Below, piece by piece: positions 23,292 through 31,711 of a stretch of DNA of 64,000 nucleotides. The notes below the pieces were generated by a model. That model did no database searches and was not told the DNA's origin. It was given only the letters and a program-made list of their open reading frames with translations. Source of the stretch: Anaerolineales bacterium (GTDB lineage: Bacteria; Chloroflexota; Anaerolineae; Anaerolineales; Villigracilaceae); NCBI GenBank assembly GCA_014860745.1, contig JACZJC010000064.1, positions 243,556 to 307,555 on the forward strand, given 5' to 3'. The position numbers and the translations under genes were made by a program. How positions within the stretch are numbered: position 1 is the stretch's first letter; each line of letters starts with the position of its first letter.

Positions 23292-24158
23292 ATGCATTCA
23301 CGAAGAGCGCTGCTCTACATGCCCGGCGACAACTGGAAGATGATCACGAAATCCATCACGCTGGGCGTTGATTCGATCTGCATGGATATGGAAGACGGCA
23401 CAGCCGTCAACAAAAAAGCCGAAGCGCGGCTTACGATTGTAAAGGCGCTGGGAGAACTGGATTTTGGCGCAAGCGAAAAACTGGCGCGGATCAACTCGGT
23501 GGGTTCGGGCTGGGAGAAGGACGATATCGAATCCGTTCTGCCATACCGCCCGGATGGAATTGTGATTCCGAAAGTGGAATCGTTCGATCAGGTGGAATGG
23601 GCGGGCAGGATCATCGAGGCCGCGGAACTGAAATTCGGCTGGCCGATGAATTCGATTCGCGTTTTGATCGGGGTGGAGACAGCCAAGGGGATTTTGAATC
23701 TCAAGGAGATCGCCGCGCATCCGCGTTTGGATGCGATCATCTTCGGCGGGGAGGACTTTGCCGCATCCATCGGCGCGGTCCGCACGAAGGATGCAGTTGA
23801 ATTGCTCTATGCGCGGCAGGCGGTGGTTGTCGCTTGTGCGGCAAATGATTTACAAGCCATAGACATCGTCACCATCGATTATAAGGATTTGGAAGCGTTG
23901 AAAATCGAGTCGCAGTTTGGGGCGGGACTCGGCTTCAGCGGGAAACAGATCATTCACCCGAATCAGGTGTCAGCGGTGCAGGAGGCGTTCACTCCGTCAA
24001 ATGATGCGATCGCATACGCGCGGCGAATCGTCGAGACCTTCGAGGCGAGTCAAAAAGAAGGCAAGGGCGCGTACGCGCTCGATGGCAAAATGATCGACAT
24101 GCCGTTGTTGAAAAATGCGCAAAAAGTATTGGCGCGGGCGAAGGCAGCCGGAAAGTAA
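23292..24158 (+). CDS. CitE/HpcH-like acyl-CoA lyase
   Basis: 288 residues from the ATG at 23292 (MHSRRALLYMPGDNWKM, the usual family start); an ATG at 23268 adds eight residues and lies within the upstream gene's end. TIM-barrel lyase of the CitE/malyl-CoA lyase group. Conserved features: the start block RRALLYMPG, CMDMEDGTA with the metal-binding acidic pair, ARINSVGSGW, IVIPKVES, GVETAKGILNL with catalytic Glu, IIFGGEDFAASIG with the metal Asp, and FSGKQIIHPNQV. It should cleave or form a C-C bond in a malyl-, methylmalyl- or citramalyl-CoA. With the MaoC hydratase upstream it suggests a C4/C5 dicarboxyl-CoA step linked to the carboxylase. Confidence 0.88.
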   Translation: MHSRRALLYMPGDNWKMITKSITLGVDSICMDMEDGTAVNKKAEARLTIVKALGELDFGASEKLARINSVGSGWEKDDIESVLPYRPDGIVIPKVESFDQVEWAGRIIEAAELKFGWPMNSIRVLIGVETAKGILNLKEIAAHPRLDAIIFGGEDFAASIGAVRTKDAVELLYARQAVVVACAANDLQAIDIVTIDYKDLEALKIESQFGAGLGFSGKQIIHPNQVSAVQEAFTPSNDAIAYARRIVETFEASQKEGKGAYALDGKMIDMPLLKNAQKVLARAKAAGK

Positions 24159-24181
24159 TTTGCATAAAAAGGGACATTGCC

Positions 24182-25321
24182 ATGGAGAATCGCATCAAGG
24201 AATTGGACGGCTTGCGCGGCATTGCGGTCGTCCTTGTGATGGCCTTGCACATTTTCAAACGCGCCGCGTATTTCACAGAACATCCCGTGTTGGAGACCGT
24301 TGCCGGCTTTGCGAACATCGGCTGGGTGGGCGTGGATATCTTTTTTACGCTCTCAGGTTTTCTGATCACTTCCATTCTTCTGCGGGCGAAAAACAAGGAA
24401 CATTATTTCAGGAATTTTTACATGCGGCGGGTGCTGCGGATTTTTCCGCTTTATTATGCTGCCATTGCGCTGATCCTTTTGTTTGCGCCCAAAGTGGAAC
24501 CGGAGTTCACCAGCCAGTTGAACATTGCGCTTCCGATCATGCTGATCTATCAGCAGAATTGGGCCATGCTCTTCAAGGATTTCCACATGACCCAATATTT
24601 GGGTATCACCTGGTCGCTGGCCATCGAGGAGCAGTTTTATCTACTCTGGCCGTTTGTCGTGTATCGTTTGGATAAGGAACGGCTGGTCAAATTCAGCCTC
24701 GGTTATATTGCCATCTCCTGGCTGGCACGGATTCTGGGAACACTACTCTGGCCGGAAACGGGTCAGGCGACCAGTTTTTTCTTTTACGCATCCTTTGCCC
24801 GCTTTGAAGAGGTGCTCTTCGGCGCATTGCTGGCAGTCTTTTTGACCGTTGACGGTGGAAGGGAACAAGTGCGGCGCTATTCCATTCCGGTGGTTGGCAT
24901 ATCCCTTGCTGTGTTCATTGCTCTTTGCCTGATGTCACTACCGGGCATTCCCCATCCCGATTTCGGCAGCGTCCCGCTTACCCTTGGCGGCTATACAACC
25001 GCCGCCATTTTTTCGGCAGGCCTGATCGGCGTCTTCGTCACACATCCGCCGCAGAATATTCTGCGAAAAATATTTCAGAATCCCATCCTCACCTTTTTGG
25101 GAAAGTACAGTTATTCCATGTATCTCTTCCACATGGCCGCCGCCTTGATCCTGTTGGATATGTTCTGGCACAGCGGAATGCGCGGCTGGAAACCTTTTAT
25201 TTTGTATCCGCTCGCCACTTATATTGTCACGGCATTGATCGCCCTGCTCACCTGGAACCTGCTTGAAAAACACATGTTGGGCTTGAAGAAATATTTCGAA
25301 GTTGAAAATCCTGTTAACTGA
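24182..25321 (+). CDS. Acyltransferase family 3 membrane protein (OafA/YrhL type)
   Basis: 379 residues with about ten hydrophobic segments. The N-terminal ELDGLRGIAVVLVMALHIF carries the RG-x-A motif and a His in the first segment. VGVDIFFTLSGFLIT and FYMRRVLRIFPLYY follow, then TWSLAIEEQFYLLWPFVVY with the conserved EEQFYL box. Such enzymes transfer acetyl or other acyl groups onto cell-surface glycans or lipids, using a cytoplasmic donor. No extra SGNH domain is present. It begins 23 bases after the lyase gene but probably has a separate role. Acceptor unknown. Confidence 0.88.
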   Translation: MENRIKELDGLRGIAVVLVMALHIFKRAAYFTEHPVLETVAGFANIGWVGVDIFFTLSGFLITSILLRAKNKEHYFRNFYMRRVLRIFPLYYAAIALILLFAPKVEPEFTSQLNIALPIMLIYQQNWAMLFKDFHMTQYLGITWSLAIEEQFYLLWPFVVYRLDKERLVKFSLGYIAISWLARILGTLLWPETGQATSFFFYASFARFEEVLFGALLAVFLTVDGGREQVRRYSIPVVGISLAVFIALCLMSLPGIPHPDFGSVPLTLGGYTTAAIFSAGLIGVFVTHPPQNILRKIFQNPILTFLGKYSYSMYLFHMAAALILLDMFWHSGMRGWKPFILYPLATYIVTALIALLTWNLLEKHMLGLKKYFEVENPVN

Positions 25322-25332
25322 TCGAGGTTGAA

Positions 25333-26175
25333 TTGCTTCCAATACTTTATGGTCTCGCGTCCGCGCTCAGCTGGGGCGCGGGTGATTTCACGGGCGGGCT
25401 GGCTGCTCGCAAGGTGGGCGCATACCGTTCGGTCTTTTATGCCGAGGTGATCGGCATCATTCTGCTTATCCTTGCATTGAATGCAACCCGGGAACCCATC
25501 CTCACTTCAAGGTCGGCGGTCTTTGCCATGCTTGCGGGAGTGCTCGGCACCATCGGGTTGATGCTTTTGTATCATGCCATGTCGGTCGGCATGATGAGCA
25601 TTGCTGCGCCCGTCTCTGCGCTGCTGGCGGCAATGCTGCCCGTTGTGTTTGGAATGTTTACCGAAGGCCTGCCTGATTATTTGACATTGATCGGATTTGG
25701 CTTCGCCCTCTTCGCAGTGTGGATGATCTCCCAAGGCGCGGGCGGCGTGACGGACATCCTCTCGCATCTTTCGGACTTGAAGCTGCCTCTGCTCGCAGGC
25801 ATTGGATTCGGCTGTTACTTTGTCCTCATCCACGAAGCCACAAAGTCGGGCGGCACTGTCTGGCCGATGATCTTTTCTCGTTCAGGAGGCATCGCGCTTA
25901 TTTCCACCTACCTTCTTATCACGCGTTCGTCATGGAAGATCGATACGTCAGCTTTGCCCATTATCTCGGTCAATGGCGTTCTGGACCTGGGCGGAAATTT
26001 CTTTTTTATCCTTGCAGGCCAGGCGGGCAGGCTCGATGTTTCCTCCGTATTAAGTTCCCTTTTCCCCGGCGCAACCGTCGTGCTCGCGTGGATATTCCTC
26101 AAAGAACGTCTTAACCGTAACCAGTGGATCGGTATTGCTTCCGCTTTGATCGCCATCGTGCTGATGACTTTGTAG
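25333..26175 (+). CDS. DMT-superfamily transporter (EamA domains)
   Basis: 280 residues, ten predicted membrane helices in two EamA repeats. The first starts LYGLASALSWGAGDFTGGLAARK, the second near residue 150 (LLAGIGFGCYFVLIHEA); it ends AGRLDVSSVLSSLFPGATVVLAWIFLKERLNRNQWIG, the typical EamA close. It likely exports or exchanges metabolites such as amino acids or nucleosides. The start is a TTG with GAGG five bases upstream. Gene 5' to it ends 12 bases earlier. Substrate cannot be told. Confidence 0.85.
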   Translation: MLPILYGLASALSWGAGDFTGGLAARKVGAYRSVFYAEVIGIILLILALNATREPILTSRSAVFAMLAGVLGTIGLMLLYHAMSVGMMSIAAPVSALLAAMLPVVFGMFTEGLPDYLTLIGFGFALFAVWMISQGAGGVTDILSHLSDLKLPLLAGIGFGCYFVLIHEATKSGGTVWPMIFSRSGGIALISTYLLITRSSWKIDTSALPIISVNGVLDLGGNFFFILAGQAGRLDVSSVLSSLFPGATVVLAWIFLKERLNRNQWIGIASALIAIVLMTL

Positions 26176-26216
26176 GAAAATTCTTGAATCCAATAATTCT
26201 GTGGTAAACTCCTGCT

Positions 26217-26242
26217 CGCTCTCAATGGAGAGCGAATTTTTT
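26217..26242 (+). terminator. Hairpin with T run after the DMT transporter gene
   Basis: CGCTCTC (26217-26223), loop AATG, GAGAGCG (26228-26234), then AATTTTTT. It may end the transporter transcript. A possible promoter with TAAACT at 26205-26210 would start RNA exactly at this hairpin, so it could also be the first part of the helicase leader. Confidence 0.6.
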
Positions 26243-26272
26243 GGGAAATTGTTTTGGTTACTCTAAATAATG

Positions 26273-26301
26273 GCCCGACACATAAAAAGTCGGGCTTTTT
26301 T
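26273..26301 (+). terminator. Second hairpin with T run in the helicase leader
   Basis: GCCCGAC (26273-26279), a nine-base loop, GTCGGGC (26289-26295) and six T. It lies 160 bases before the helicase start. With the hairpin at 26217 it suggests either tandem terminators or an attenuator in a long 5' leader. Confidence 0.65.
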
Positions 26302-26391
26302 GTTGGGCGGGTTTGCTTGCAAAAGTAAACCTGATTGGCAGGAACGCAGTTCGTCGGAGTTATCAGAACATTTCGTTAGGTTCATTGCGAT

Positions 26392-26435
26392 GGTGGTTGA
26401 GTAGGATGAGCGATTTTCTCGTCCGTATCGAAACT
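26392..26435. repeat. Copy of the TGGTTGAGTAG repeat in the helicase leader
   Basis: GGTGGTTGAGTAGGATGAGC followed by a T-rich part and GTATCGAAACTCA. It matches the element at 10529-10575. It lies directly before the helicase ribosome-binding site. Confidence 0.55.
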
Positions 26436-26463
26436 CAGTGTCTCAATGACAAAAGGAAAACTG

Positions 26464-28149
26464 ATGACGACCGACTTTTCTTCTTTAAACCTGCGTGACG
26501 AGATTACGCAGGCCATCACGGAGCTTGGCTATTCCGAGCCCACACCCATTCAAGCGGGCATGATCCCCCTCATGCTCACTGGCGTAGACGTAATTGGTCA
26601 GGCCCAAACCGGCACGGGCAAAACCGCCGCTTTCGCCCTCCCCATTCTCCACAACTTTCAAAGACAAAAAAATCCGCAGGCCTTGGTGCTCGCCCCGACG
26701 CGCGAACTCGCCCTGCAGGTTGCTGATTCCATGACCGAATATGGCAAGCACCTCAATGTACGCGTGCTCGCCGTCTATGGCGGCCAGCCTTACAGTCCGC
26801 AGATCAACAACCTCAAACGCGGCGTGGATATTGTCGTCGGCACGCCCGGCCGTTTGAACGACTTGCTCGAGCGTGGAGTCCTCGTCTTGAACGAGATCAA
26901 GACCGTCGTCCTGGATGAAGCGGACGAAATGCTCAACATGGGCTTCATCGAAGAAGTCGAAAAGATCCTTGCGATGACTCCCTCCGAACGTCAGACCTGT
27001 CTTTTCAGCGCCACCATGCCCGCGCGGATTCGCACCCTCGCAAACCGCTTCATGCGCGACCCTCAATCTGTTACCGTTAAAAGAAGCACTCTCACCACCC
27101 CGCACATCGAACAACGCTATTACCTTGTCCATGACAATGACAAGATCAATGCCCTCACTCGTCTCTTCGAGATCGAACCCATTCACAGCGCCTTGATCTT
27201 CGCCCGCACCCGCGCAGAGACGGGGCAGCTCGCCAATGAATTGGTCATCCGCGGCATCCCCGCCGAAGCCATTCACGGTGACCTGGACCAGAACGCCCGC
27301 GAACGGGTGCTTGGCCGTTTCCGCGCCAATCAGTTAAAAGTGTTGGTTGCCACGGATGTTGCCGCGCGTGGTTTGGACATCGATGATATTTCCCACGTCT
27401 TCAATTTTCATTTACCTGATGATGCAGAAGTGTATATCCACCGTATCGGGCGTACAGGCCGCGCAGGCAAGACAGGCATTGCCATCAGCCTCATCTCTCC
27501 GCGCGAGAAGCGGCGCATGCGCGAAGTGGAAGCGCTGACCAAACAAGTTGTCACAAAAATGGAATTGCCGACATCCGCCGATATTATGAAACATCGAGAA
27601 CAGCAAACGGTTGACAACCTGAAAATCTGGCTTGGCCGCGGACGGTTCAAACGCGAACTCGAAATGGTGCAGGAATTGATCGATGCCGGCCACGATGTGA
27701 TGAACATTGCCGCCGCCGCCATCAAGATTTCCCGCGCCGACGAAAAGCAGCGCCCGATTGCGGAAGTGGCCGATGTGAAGGCTGATTTCTCCCGCAGGCC
27801 TGAGCGTGAATTTGGGCGCGGTAAGCGCGGCGAATCTGCCGGCGGCAGGCGCGATTTCGGCGCGGGCAAGCGCGGTGAATTTGCAGGCAAGAAGCCCCGC
27901 CGTGATTCACATGAAGAAGGAATGGTGCGTTTGAAGATCAACAAGGGCAAGGCGCATAACATTAGTCCGAACGATATTGTTGGGCAGATTGCCTTCCATG
28001 CCAATATTCCCGGCTACACCATCGGCAAGATCCGCATCGAAGAGAAGCATACCTATGTGGACATCCCCGAGGGCGCTGTTGATCAGGTCATCAAGCACAG
28101 CGGTAATTACAAGATCGGCAAGGAAAAGTTCAGCGTGGTGAAGGCGTAA
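26464..28149 (+). CDS. DEAD-box RNA helicase (CsdA/DeaD-like)
   Basis: 561 residues from the ATG at 26464, with AAAGGA six bases upstream. The core has the Q motif (LGYSEPTPIQ), motif I AQTGTGKT (about residue 48), PTRELALQV, TPGRLNDLLERG, motif II VVLDEADEML (about 148), SAT, and motif VI HRIGRTGRAG. A basic Gly/Arg region (about 440-485: GRGKRGESAGGRRDFGAGKR) leads to a DbpA/CsdA-type RNA-binding domain (VRLKINKGKAHNISPNDIV to the end). It unwinds structured RNA in ribosome assembly or cold adaptation. The 280-base leader with two hairpins is like that of cold-regulated helicase genes and may control expression. Confidence 0.93.
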   Translation: MTTDFSSLNLRDEITQAITELGYSEPTPIQAGMIPLMLTGVDVIGQAQTGTGKTAAFALPILHNFQRQKNPQALVLAPTRELALQVADSMTEYGKHLNVRVLAVYGGQPYSPQINNLKRGVDIVVGTPGRLNDLLERGVLVLNEIKTVVLDEADEMLNMGFIEEVEKILAMTPSERQTCLFSATMPARIRTLANRFMRDPQSVTVKRSTLTTPHIEQRYYLVHDNDKINALTRLFEIEPIHSALIFARTRAETGQLANELVIRGIPAEAIHGDLDQNARERVLGRFRANQLKVLVATDVAARGLDIDDISHVFNFHLPDDAEVYIHRIGRTGRAGKTGIAISLISPREKRRMREVEALTKQVVTKMELPTSADIMKHREQQTVDNLKIWLGRGRFKRELEMVQELIDAGHDVMNIAAAAIKISRADEKQRPIAEVADVKADFSRRPEREFGRGKRGESAGGRRDFGAGKRGEFAGKKPRRDSHEEGMVRLKINKGKAHNISPNDIVGQIAFHANIPGYTIGKIRIEEKHTYVDIPEGAVDQVIKHSGNYKIGKEKFSVVKA

Positions 28150-28181
28150 TTCAATCTTCAAGCGCAAGAGTATAAACCGCC

Positions 28182-28406
28182 ATGTCCACCGATGACAAAA
28201 CTTTTCAAAGCGATTACCGCGAGAAAAATGCGGAGGCTTTGAAGAAGTTGGGATGTAAAGTGGAAGTGGCTGGAGGGCGATTGATTATTCTTTTGTTACA
28301 GGCAGGCCCGAAGACTCGAGGCCCCATTCGCTCCATGAGCCGTCGTAAATTGAAAGATTTTTATAACCTGCCAGTTCGGCTGCGAGGGCATCCACACAGG
28401 CGGTGA
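28182..28406 (+). pseudogene. Possible 5' gene remnant
   Basis: An ATG opens MSTDDKTFQSDYREKNAEAL, which continues for about 40 residues with normal coding character and then runs into the antisense of the sulfurtransferase 3' end, where it becomes Arg-rich and stops. It looks like the start of a gene cut off by a rearrangement, or a chance frame. No family recognised. Confidence 0.25.
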
Positions 28407-29145
28407 CGCCGGAGCCGCAGCTGAAGATGAGTTGCTGGTTTTGTTCGACCTGTTTTGCAAAAATGGATTTCAAAGATTCGGGCGCAAGGACGAAGCCATC
28501 CACAACCAGATTGGCATAAGGCAGGTTGACGGAATTCGGCATGTGCCCGCTTCGGAGTCCTGCGCGTGGTTCGGGCTCCGTTCCTTTGAAGCGGCCTTCG
28601 GAGCGTGCGTCCAACACTTTGGAAGCCGGGTCGGACAAGGCTTTGAGCACTTGCACTGAATCGCAGAACATTCCCTCCTGTGGATGGGATACGAAATCTC
28701 CCCGCATTTTGGCGATGCTCTCCGCTTCGGCTCCACAGGGATGGCCAGCATTTTTCCAGGCGGGCAGGCCGCCATCCAAGACTGCCACCTGCGTGTGCCC
28801 CATGGCGCGGAACATCCACCAGGCGCGCGGGCTGGAGTACACGCCCACTTTGTCATAGACCACGATGACACTTTCTTTGCTAATGCCGAGCTTTTGCATT
28901 TCTTCGGTGAAGAATTCCGCCGGGGGCATCATGTGAGGCAGGCCGCTGCTTTTATCGCAGATGTGATCATCGAAATCGAAACGCCTCGCGCCGGGGATGC
29001 AGGACGGTTCTTCCTGCGGGATATCGTTGCCGGCTGCGACGATGGGCTTCATGCTTGCATCCAAAATGACCAGATTTTTGGCATGGAGATTTTCGGCCAG
29101 CCATTGGACGCTGACCAGCGGGGATTGGATTTTTATATTTGCCAT
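28285..29145 (-). CDS. sseA: Sulfurtransferase with two rhodanese domains (thiosulfate/3-mercaptopyruvate type)
   Basis: 286 residues. The N-terminal rhodanese domain (about 10-140) is the inactive half; the C-terminal one carries the catalytic Cys in FSCGSGVTACVDAL. CGSGVTA is the 3-mercaptopyruvate sulfurtransferase-type loop rather than the CRKGVTA of thiosulfate enzymes. Other blocks: VYDKVGVYSSPRAWWMF, LDGGLPAWKNAGHP and LDARSEGRFKGTEPEPRAGLRSGHMPNSVNLPY. It transfers sulfane sulfur to cyanide, thiols or proteins in the cytoplasm. AGAGAG precedes the ATG. It follows a lipoprotein gene on the same strand but with a separate ribosome-binding site. Confidence 0.92.
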   Translation of the reverse strand: MANIKIQSPLVSVQWLAENLHAKNLVILDASMKPIVAAGNDIPQEEPSCIPGARRFDFDDHICDKSSGLPHMMPPAEFFTEEMQKLGISKESVIVVYDKVGVYSSPRAWWMFRAMGHTQVAVLDGGLPAWKNAGHPCGAEAESIAKMRGDFVSHPQEGMFCDSVQVLKALSDPASKVLDARSEGRFKGTEPEPRAGLRSGHMPNSVNLPYANLVVDGFVLAPESLKSIFAKQVEQNQQLIFSCGSGVTACVDALAAELAGYKNLSIYDGSWSEWGLESSGLPVTKE

Positions 29146-29165
29146 GGTCTCTCTTTTATGAATTT

Positions 29166-29669
29166 TTATCTGGCTGTGATCACAAATGAAACTTGATATT
29201 CTGAATCTTTTACCTCGCCCATAGATTGGACGGGATACGGCAAAACGCCTTTCACCTGAATAAGATAGCCTTCATATTCCATGCGGTCTTGAATCCCTTC
29301 AAAGGGACCTTCGGGAGCGCGGCCATTGGAGTCGGTGAAGGATTGCAGAATGAAATCGGCAGGTTCGCTTTCTCCTTTTTGGATGGAGACGGATAAGGTC
29401 ACCGGTCCGCTGGCGGCGCATTCGATTTCAATTGGACAGCGTTCGTCGCCGGGGACGGCGATGAGTTTCAGGGTGAGGTCGGTGCCTGCGATGACGGCGG
29501 ATTGGCCTGAAGCGAGGATAAATTCGTCGCTGACTGAGGCAGTGATCGGCGGGGGAGGAGGCGTTAACTGGCAGGAGGTTAACCATAAAGCCAGCAGAAG
29601 CAGCGGGATGGCGTGTCTTAATTTAATGAGGAATCCTAAACTGTTATTCGGTTTGAGGCCAGTTTCCAT
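29166..29669 (-). CDS. Lipoprotein of unknown function
   Basis: 167 residues. The ATG at 29669 has AGGAA seven bases upstream, inside the 3' end of the LCP gene; a TTG at 29675 is in frame but poorer. The signal peptide (HAIPLLLLALWLTSC) is followed by a Pro-rich stretch and a beta-rich domain with one Cys pair (DERCPIEIECAASG). The pattern of a ligand-like barrel is similar to other small secreted domains in this group, but no family is recognised. It overlaps the LCP gene by 26 bases, so the two are probably co-expressed at the cell surface. Confidence 0.65.
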   Translation of the reverse strand: METGLKPNNSLGFLIKLRHAIPLLLLALWLTSCQLTPPPPPITASVSDEFILASGQSAVIAGTDLTLKLIAVPGDERCPIEIECAASGPVTLSVSIQKGESEPADFILQSFTDSNGRAPEGPFEGIQDRMEYEGYLIQVKGVLPYPVQSMGEVKDSEYQVSFVITAR

Positions 29670-30678
29670 TGACAAATTCCTGTGTGTAATCTCTCAAGAT
29701 GTTGAAGTCCACATCCAGCACGGAAGTATAGCCAAGAATGGGGTCGTTGACTCGCTTGAGCGCGAACAGTTCCGCTGGAAAGTTAACCACTTGGATCTTT
29801 TGCGGGTCGAGCAGGGAGGCGAGGCAAAGCAATTGGGTGATCTCCGCCTGGCCGAGATCGGTTTGGACGGAGCCATTGAAGGTTGCGATGAGATCGGGCA
29901 ATTGTAAAAGTGTGGACGGGTTGAATAATTTGACCGCCAGCGCTTGAAGGAGGAGATCTTGTGTCTGGTTGCGGATCAGATCGCCATTCGGACGAAGACG
30001 GGCAAGGAGCATGGCGCGATTGCCGTCCAAATGCTGCTGGCCTGCGGGGAAGTATAAGGCGGGGTCTCTGGAGCGTGGCACGCGCCCGTCTATTTCGGCG
30101 GGCAGGTTGATGTCGATGCCGCCGAGCGCGTCCACCACTTTGACGAAGGTTTGCAGGTTGACCGCCGCGGAGTGGTCGATGTGGATTCCAAAATTTTTTT
30201 CAAGCGTGGTCGCCAGCAGACCGAGCCCCTGGCCGGGGCCGTCGTAATATTTAAAGATATCGTTTCCGTAAAGATAGGCCTGGTTGAGTTTTCCATGTGT
30301 AATGCCGTAATGGTCCGAGATTTCGGGAATCTCGATGTATAGGTCGCGTGGAAAAGCAAGGACCATCACGCCGGGCTCGAGAAAGTCCACGCGCAAGACT
30401 CGGATTGCATCCGCGAGACCGCTGGCATAATTGTTTCCACGGGCATCACTGCCGACGAGCAGGAACAACATTTTTTCGGGGCCGCCGCATTGCGGAATCA
30501 CCTCGGTGGGCGGAATGGGAGTTGGAGTTGCTAAAATGAAAGGCGGAGGCAGGGTGGGCGTGGCACGCGGGGGATCGAACGCCTGAGAAGCGATACAGCT
30601 TATTAACACAGATCCGGTAAAGATGAAAAATCCGATAATGGTAATCGTGTTCAGGCTTTTTCGTTTTTTGAAGGACAT
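29644..30678 (-). CDS. LytR-CpsA-Psr (LCP) family protein
   Basis: 344 residues. An N-terminal membrane segment (TITIIGFFIFTGSVLISC) is followed by a Pro-rich linker and the LCP domain. The domain has LLVGSDARGNNYASGLADAI with the conserved Asp and Arg, VLAFPRDLYIEIPE (the Arg-Asp pair that binds the polyprenyl pyrophosphate head group), ITHGKLNQAYLYG and VKVVDALGGIDINLP. LCP enzymes attach glycopolymers to peptidoglycan or proteins on the outer face of the membrane. The Cys at the end of the membrane segment could be a lipobox (LISC). GGAGG sits seven bases before the ATG. Confidence 0.9.
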   Translation of the reverse strand: MSFKKRKSLNTITIIGFFIFTGSVLISCIASQAFDPPRATPTLPPPFILATPTPIPPTEVIPQCGGPEKMLFLLVGSDARGNNYASGLADAIRVLRVDFLEPGVMVLAFPRDLYIEIPEISDHYGITHGKLNQAYLYGNDIFKYYDGPGQGLGLLATTLEKNFGIHIDHSAAVNLQTFVKVVDALGGIDINLPAEIDGRVPRSRDPALYFPAGQQHLDGNRAMLLARLRPNGDLIRNQTQDLLLQALAVKLFNPSTLLQLPDLIATFNGSVQTDLGQAEITQLLCLASLLDPQKIQVVNFPAELFALKRVNDPILGYTSVLDVDFNILRDYTQEFVNGNWPQTE

Positions 30679-30811
30679 GCAATGCCTCCGGTGCGCGAAC
30701 GGTTTCAGAGGTAACGATGATCGCTGTTCCAGTTATACCATCCCTGCGGGCGTCTTTTTATCTCCCTCCTCAAAAGTATCCAATACAAATATTGGAATTT
30801 GAAAGCGGATT

Positions 30812-31642
30812 TCAATGGGTGGTGTACTTGATATTGTCCTTGCCGTAATTTTTTACCGAGTACATCATTTTATCTGCGATGCTTATGACCTCGTCTACGG
30901 CGAGATCGGGGGTAATCACGGAGACGACGCCGATGCTGAAGGTGATGGGCCATTTGTTTTTCAGCATTTCCTCCTGTAACTTTTGCCGCATCTTGGATAT
31001 GGCTGTGCGGGCGTTCTCCGGGTTTACTTCGGGCAGCAGGAGGGCAAATTCATCGCCTCCCATGCGGGCAATGACGTCCGTTTTTCGCAAGTTACTTTTT
31101 ATGTTTTCGACTATGGCTTTCAGGACTTTATCGCCGAAGGTGTGCCCAAACGTGTCATTGATGAGTTTGAAGTTGTCAATATCGATGAATACCACCGTGA
31201 ACGGGTGCCGGTAGCGTGCGGAGCGGTCGATTTCCCTTTGCGTCTGGTCGCGGAACTGACGATTGTTCGTGGCTCCGGTCAGAAAATCGGTGCGTGCCAG
31301 CCTTCTTTCCTGTTCCAGATTTCTCAAAAGCAGGACGGGAAGGAGGAAAAACCCCAGGCGGATAACGGCATTCCAGAAATAAACGAATGCGCTGGAATAA
31401 TCGGAGCTGGATATGATTTCGATGAACAGCCATATCCCCGCGGAGATGAAGGCTGCGGCAATGCCAACCTTGCCATCCACGGCCCAGGTGAAGAGGGCAA
31501 TGGGAATCAGGTAAAAAATGGAAAAGGATAATTCCGCCCCTGTTATGAAATCGAGCGCCGCCACACCGCCCAAAAGAATCACCGCCAGAATGACCCAGAA
31601 TGGCTTGCCTATTGATTCATGCCCCAAATCGATAATCTTCAT
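30812..31642 (-). CDS. Diguanylate cyclase with N-terminal membrane domain
   Basis: 276 residues. Four or five hydrophobic segments cover about residues 15-105 with no recognised sensor domain. A GGDEF domain follows: LTGATNNRQFRDQ, FIDIDNFKLINDTFGH and ARMGGDEFALLLPE. The RxxD inhibitory site (RKTD) lies five residues before GGDEF, so product inhibition by c-di-GMP is expected. The enzyme makes c-di-GMP from GTP. It stands alone behind the aminotransferase terminator. A weak hairpin, CCAATA/TATTGG, lies near 30780-30795 after the stop. Confidence 0.9.
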   Translation of the reverse strand: MKIIDLGHESIGKPFWVILAVILLGGVAALDFITGAELSFSIFYLIPIALFTWAVDGKVGIAAAFISAGIWLFIEIISSSDYSSAFVYFWNAVIRLGFFLLPVLLLRNLEQERRLARTDFLTGATNNRQFRDQTQREIDRSARYRHPFTVVFIDIDNFKLINDTFGHTFGDKVLKAIVENIKSNLRKTDVIARMGGDEFALLLPEVNPENARTAISKMRQKLQEEMLKNKWPITFSIGVVSVITPDLAVDEVISIADKMMYSVKNYGKDNIKYTTH

Positions 31643-31664
31643 TTCCTGATGCCTTTGAAAAATT

Positions 31665-31701
31665 AATAAAAAAATGGACGCACACCCGCAGATGTGCGCC
31701 C
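31665..31701 (-). terminator. Terminator of the aminotransferase transcription unit
   Basis: On the minus strand GGGCGCACA, an eight-base loop, TGTGCGTCC, then A and seven T. It lies just after the aminotransferase stop and before the diguanylate cyclase start. Confidence 0.8.
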
Positions 31702-31711
31702 CTGCCGGTGA

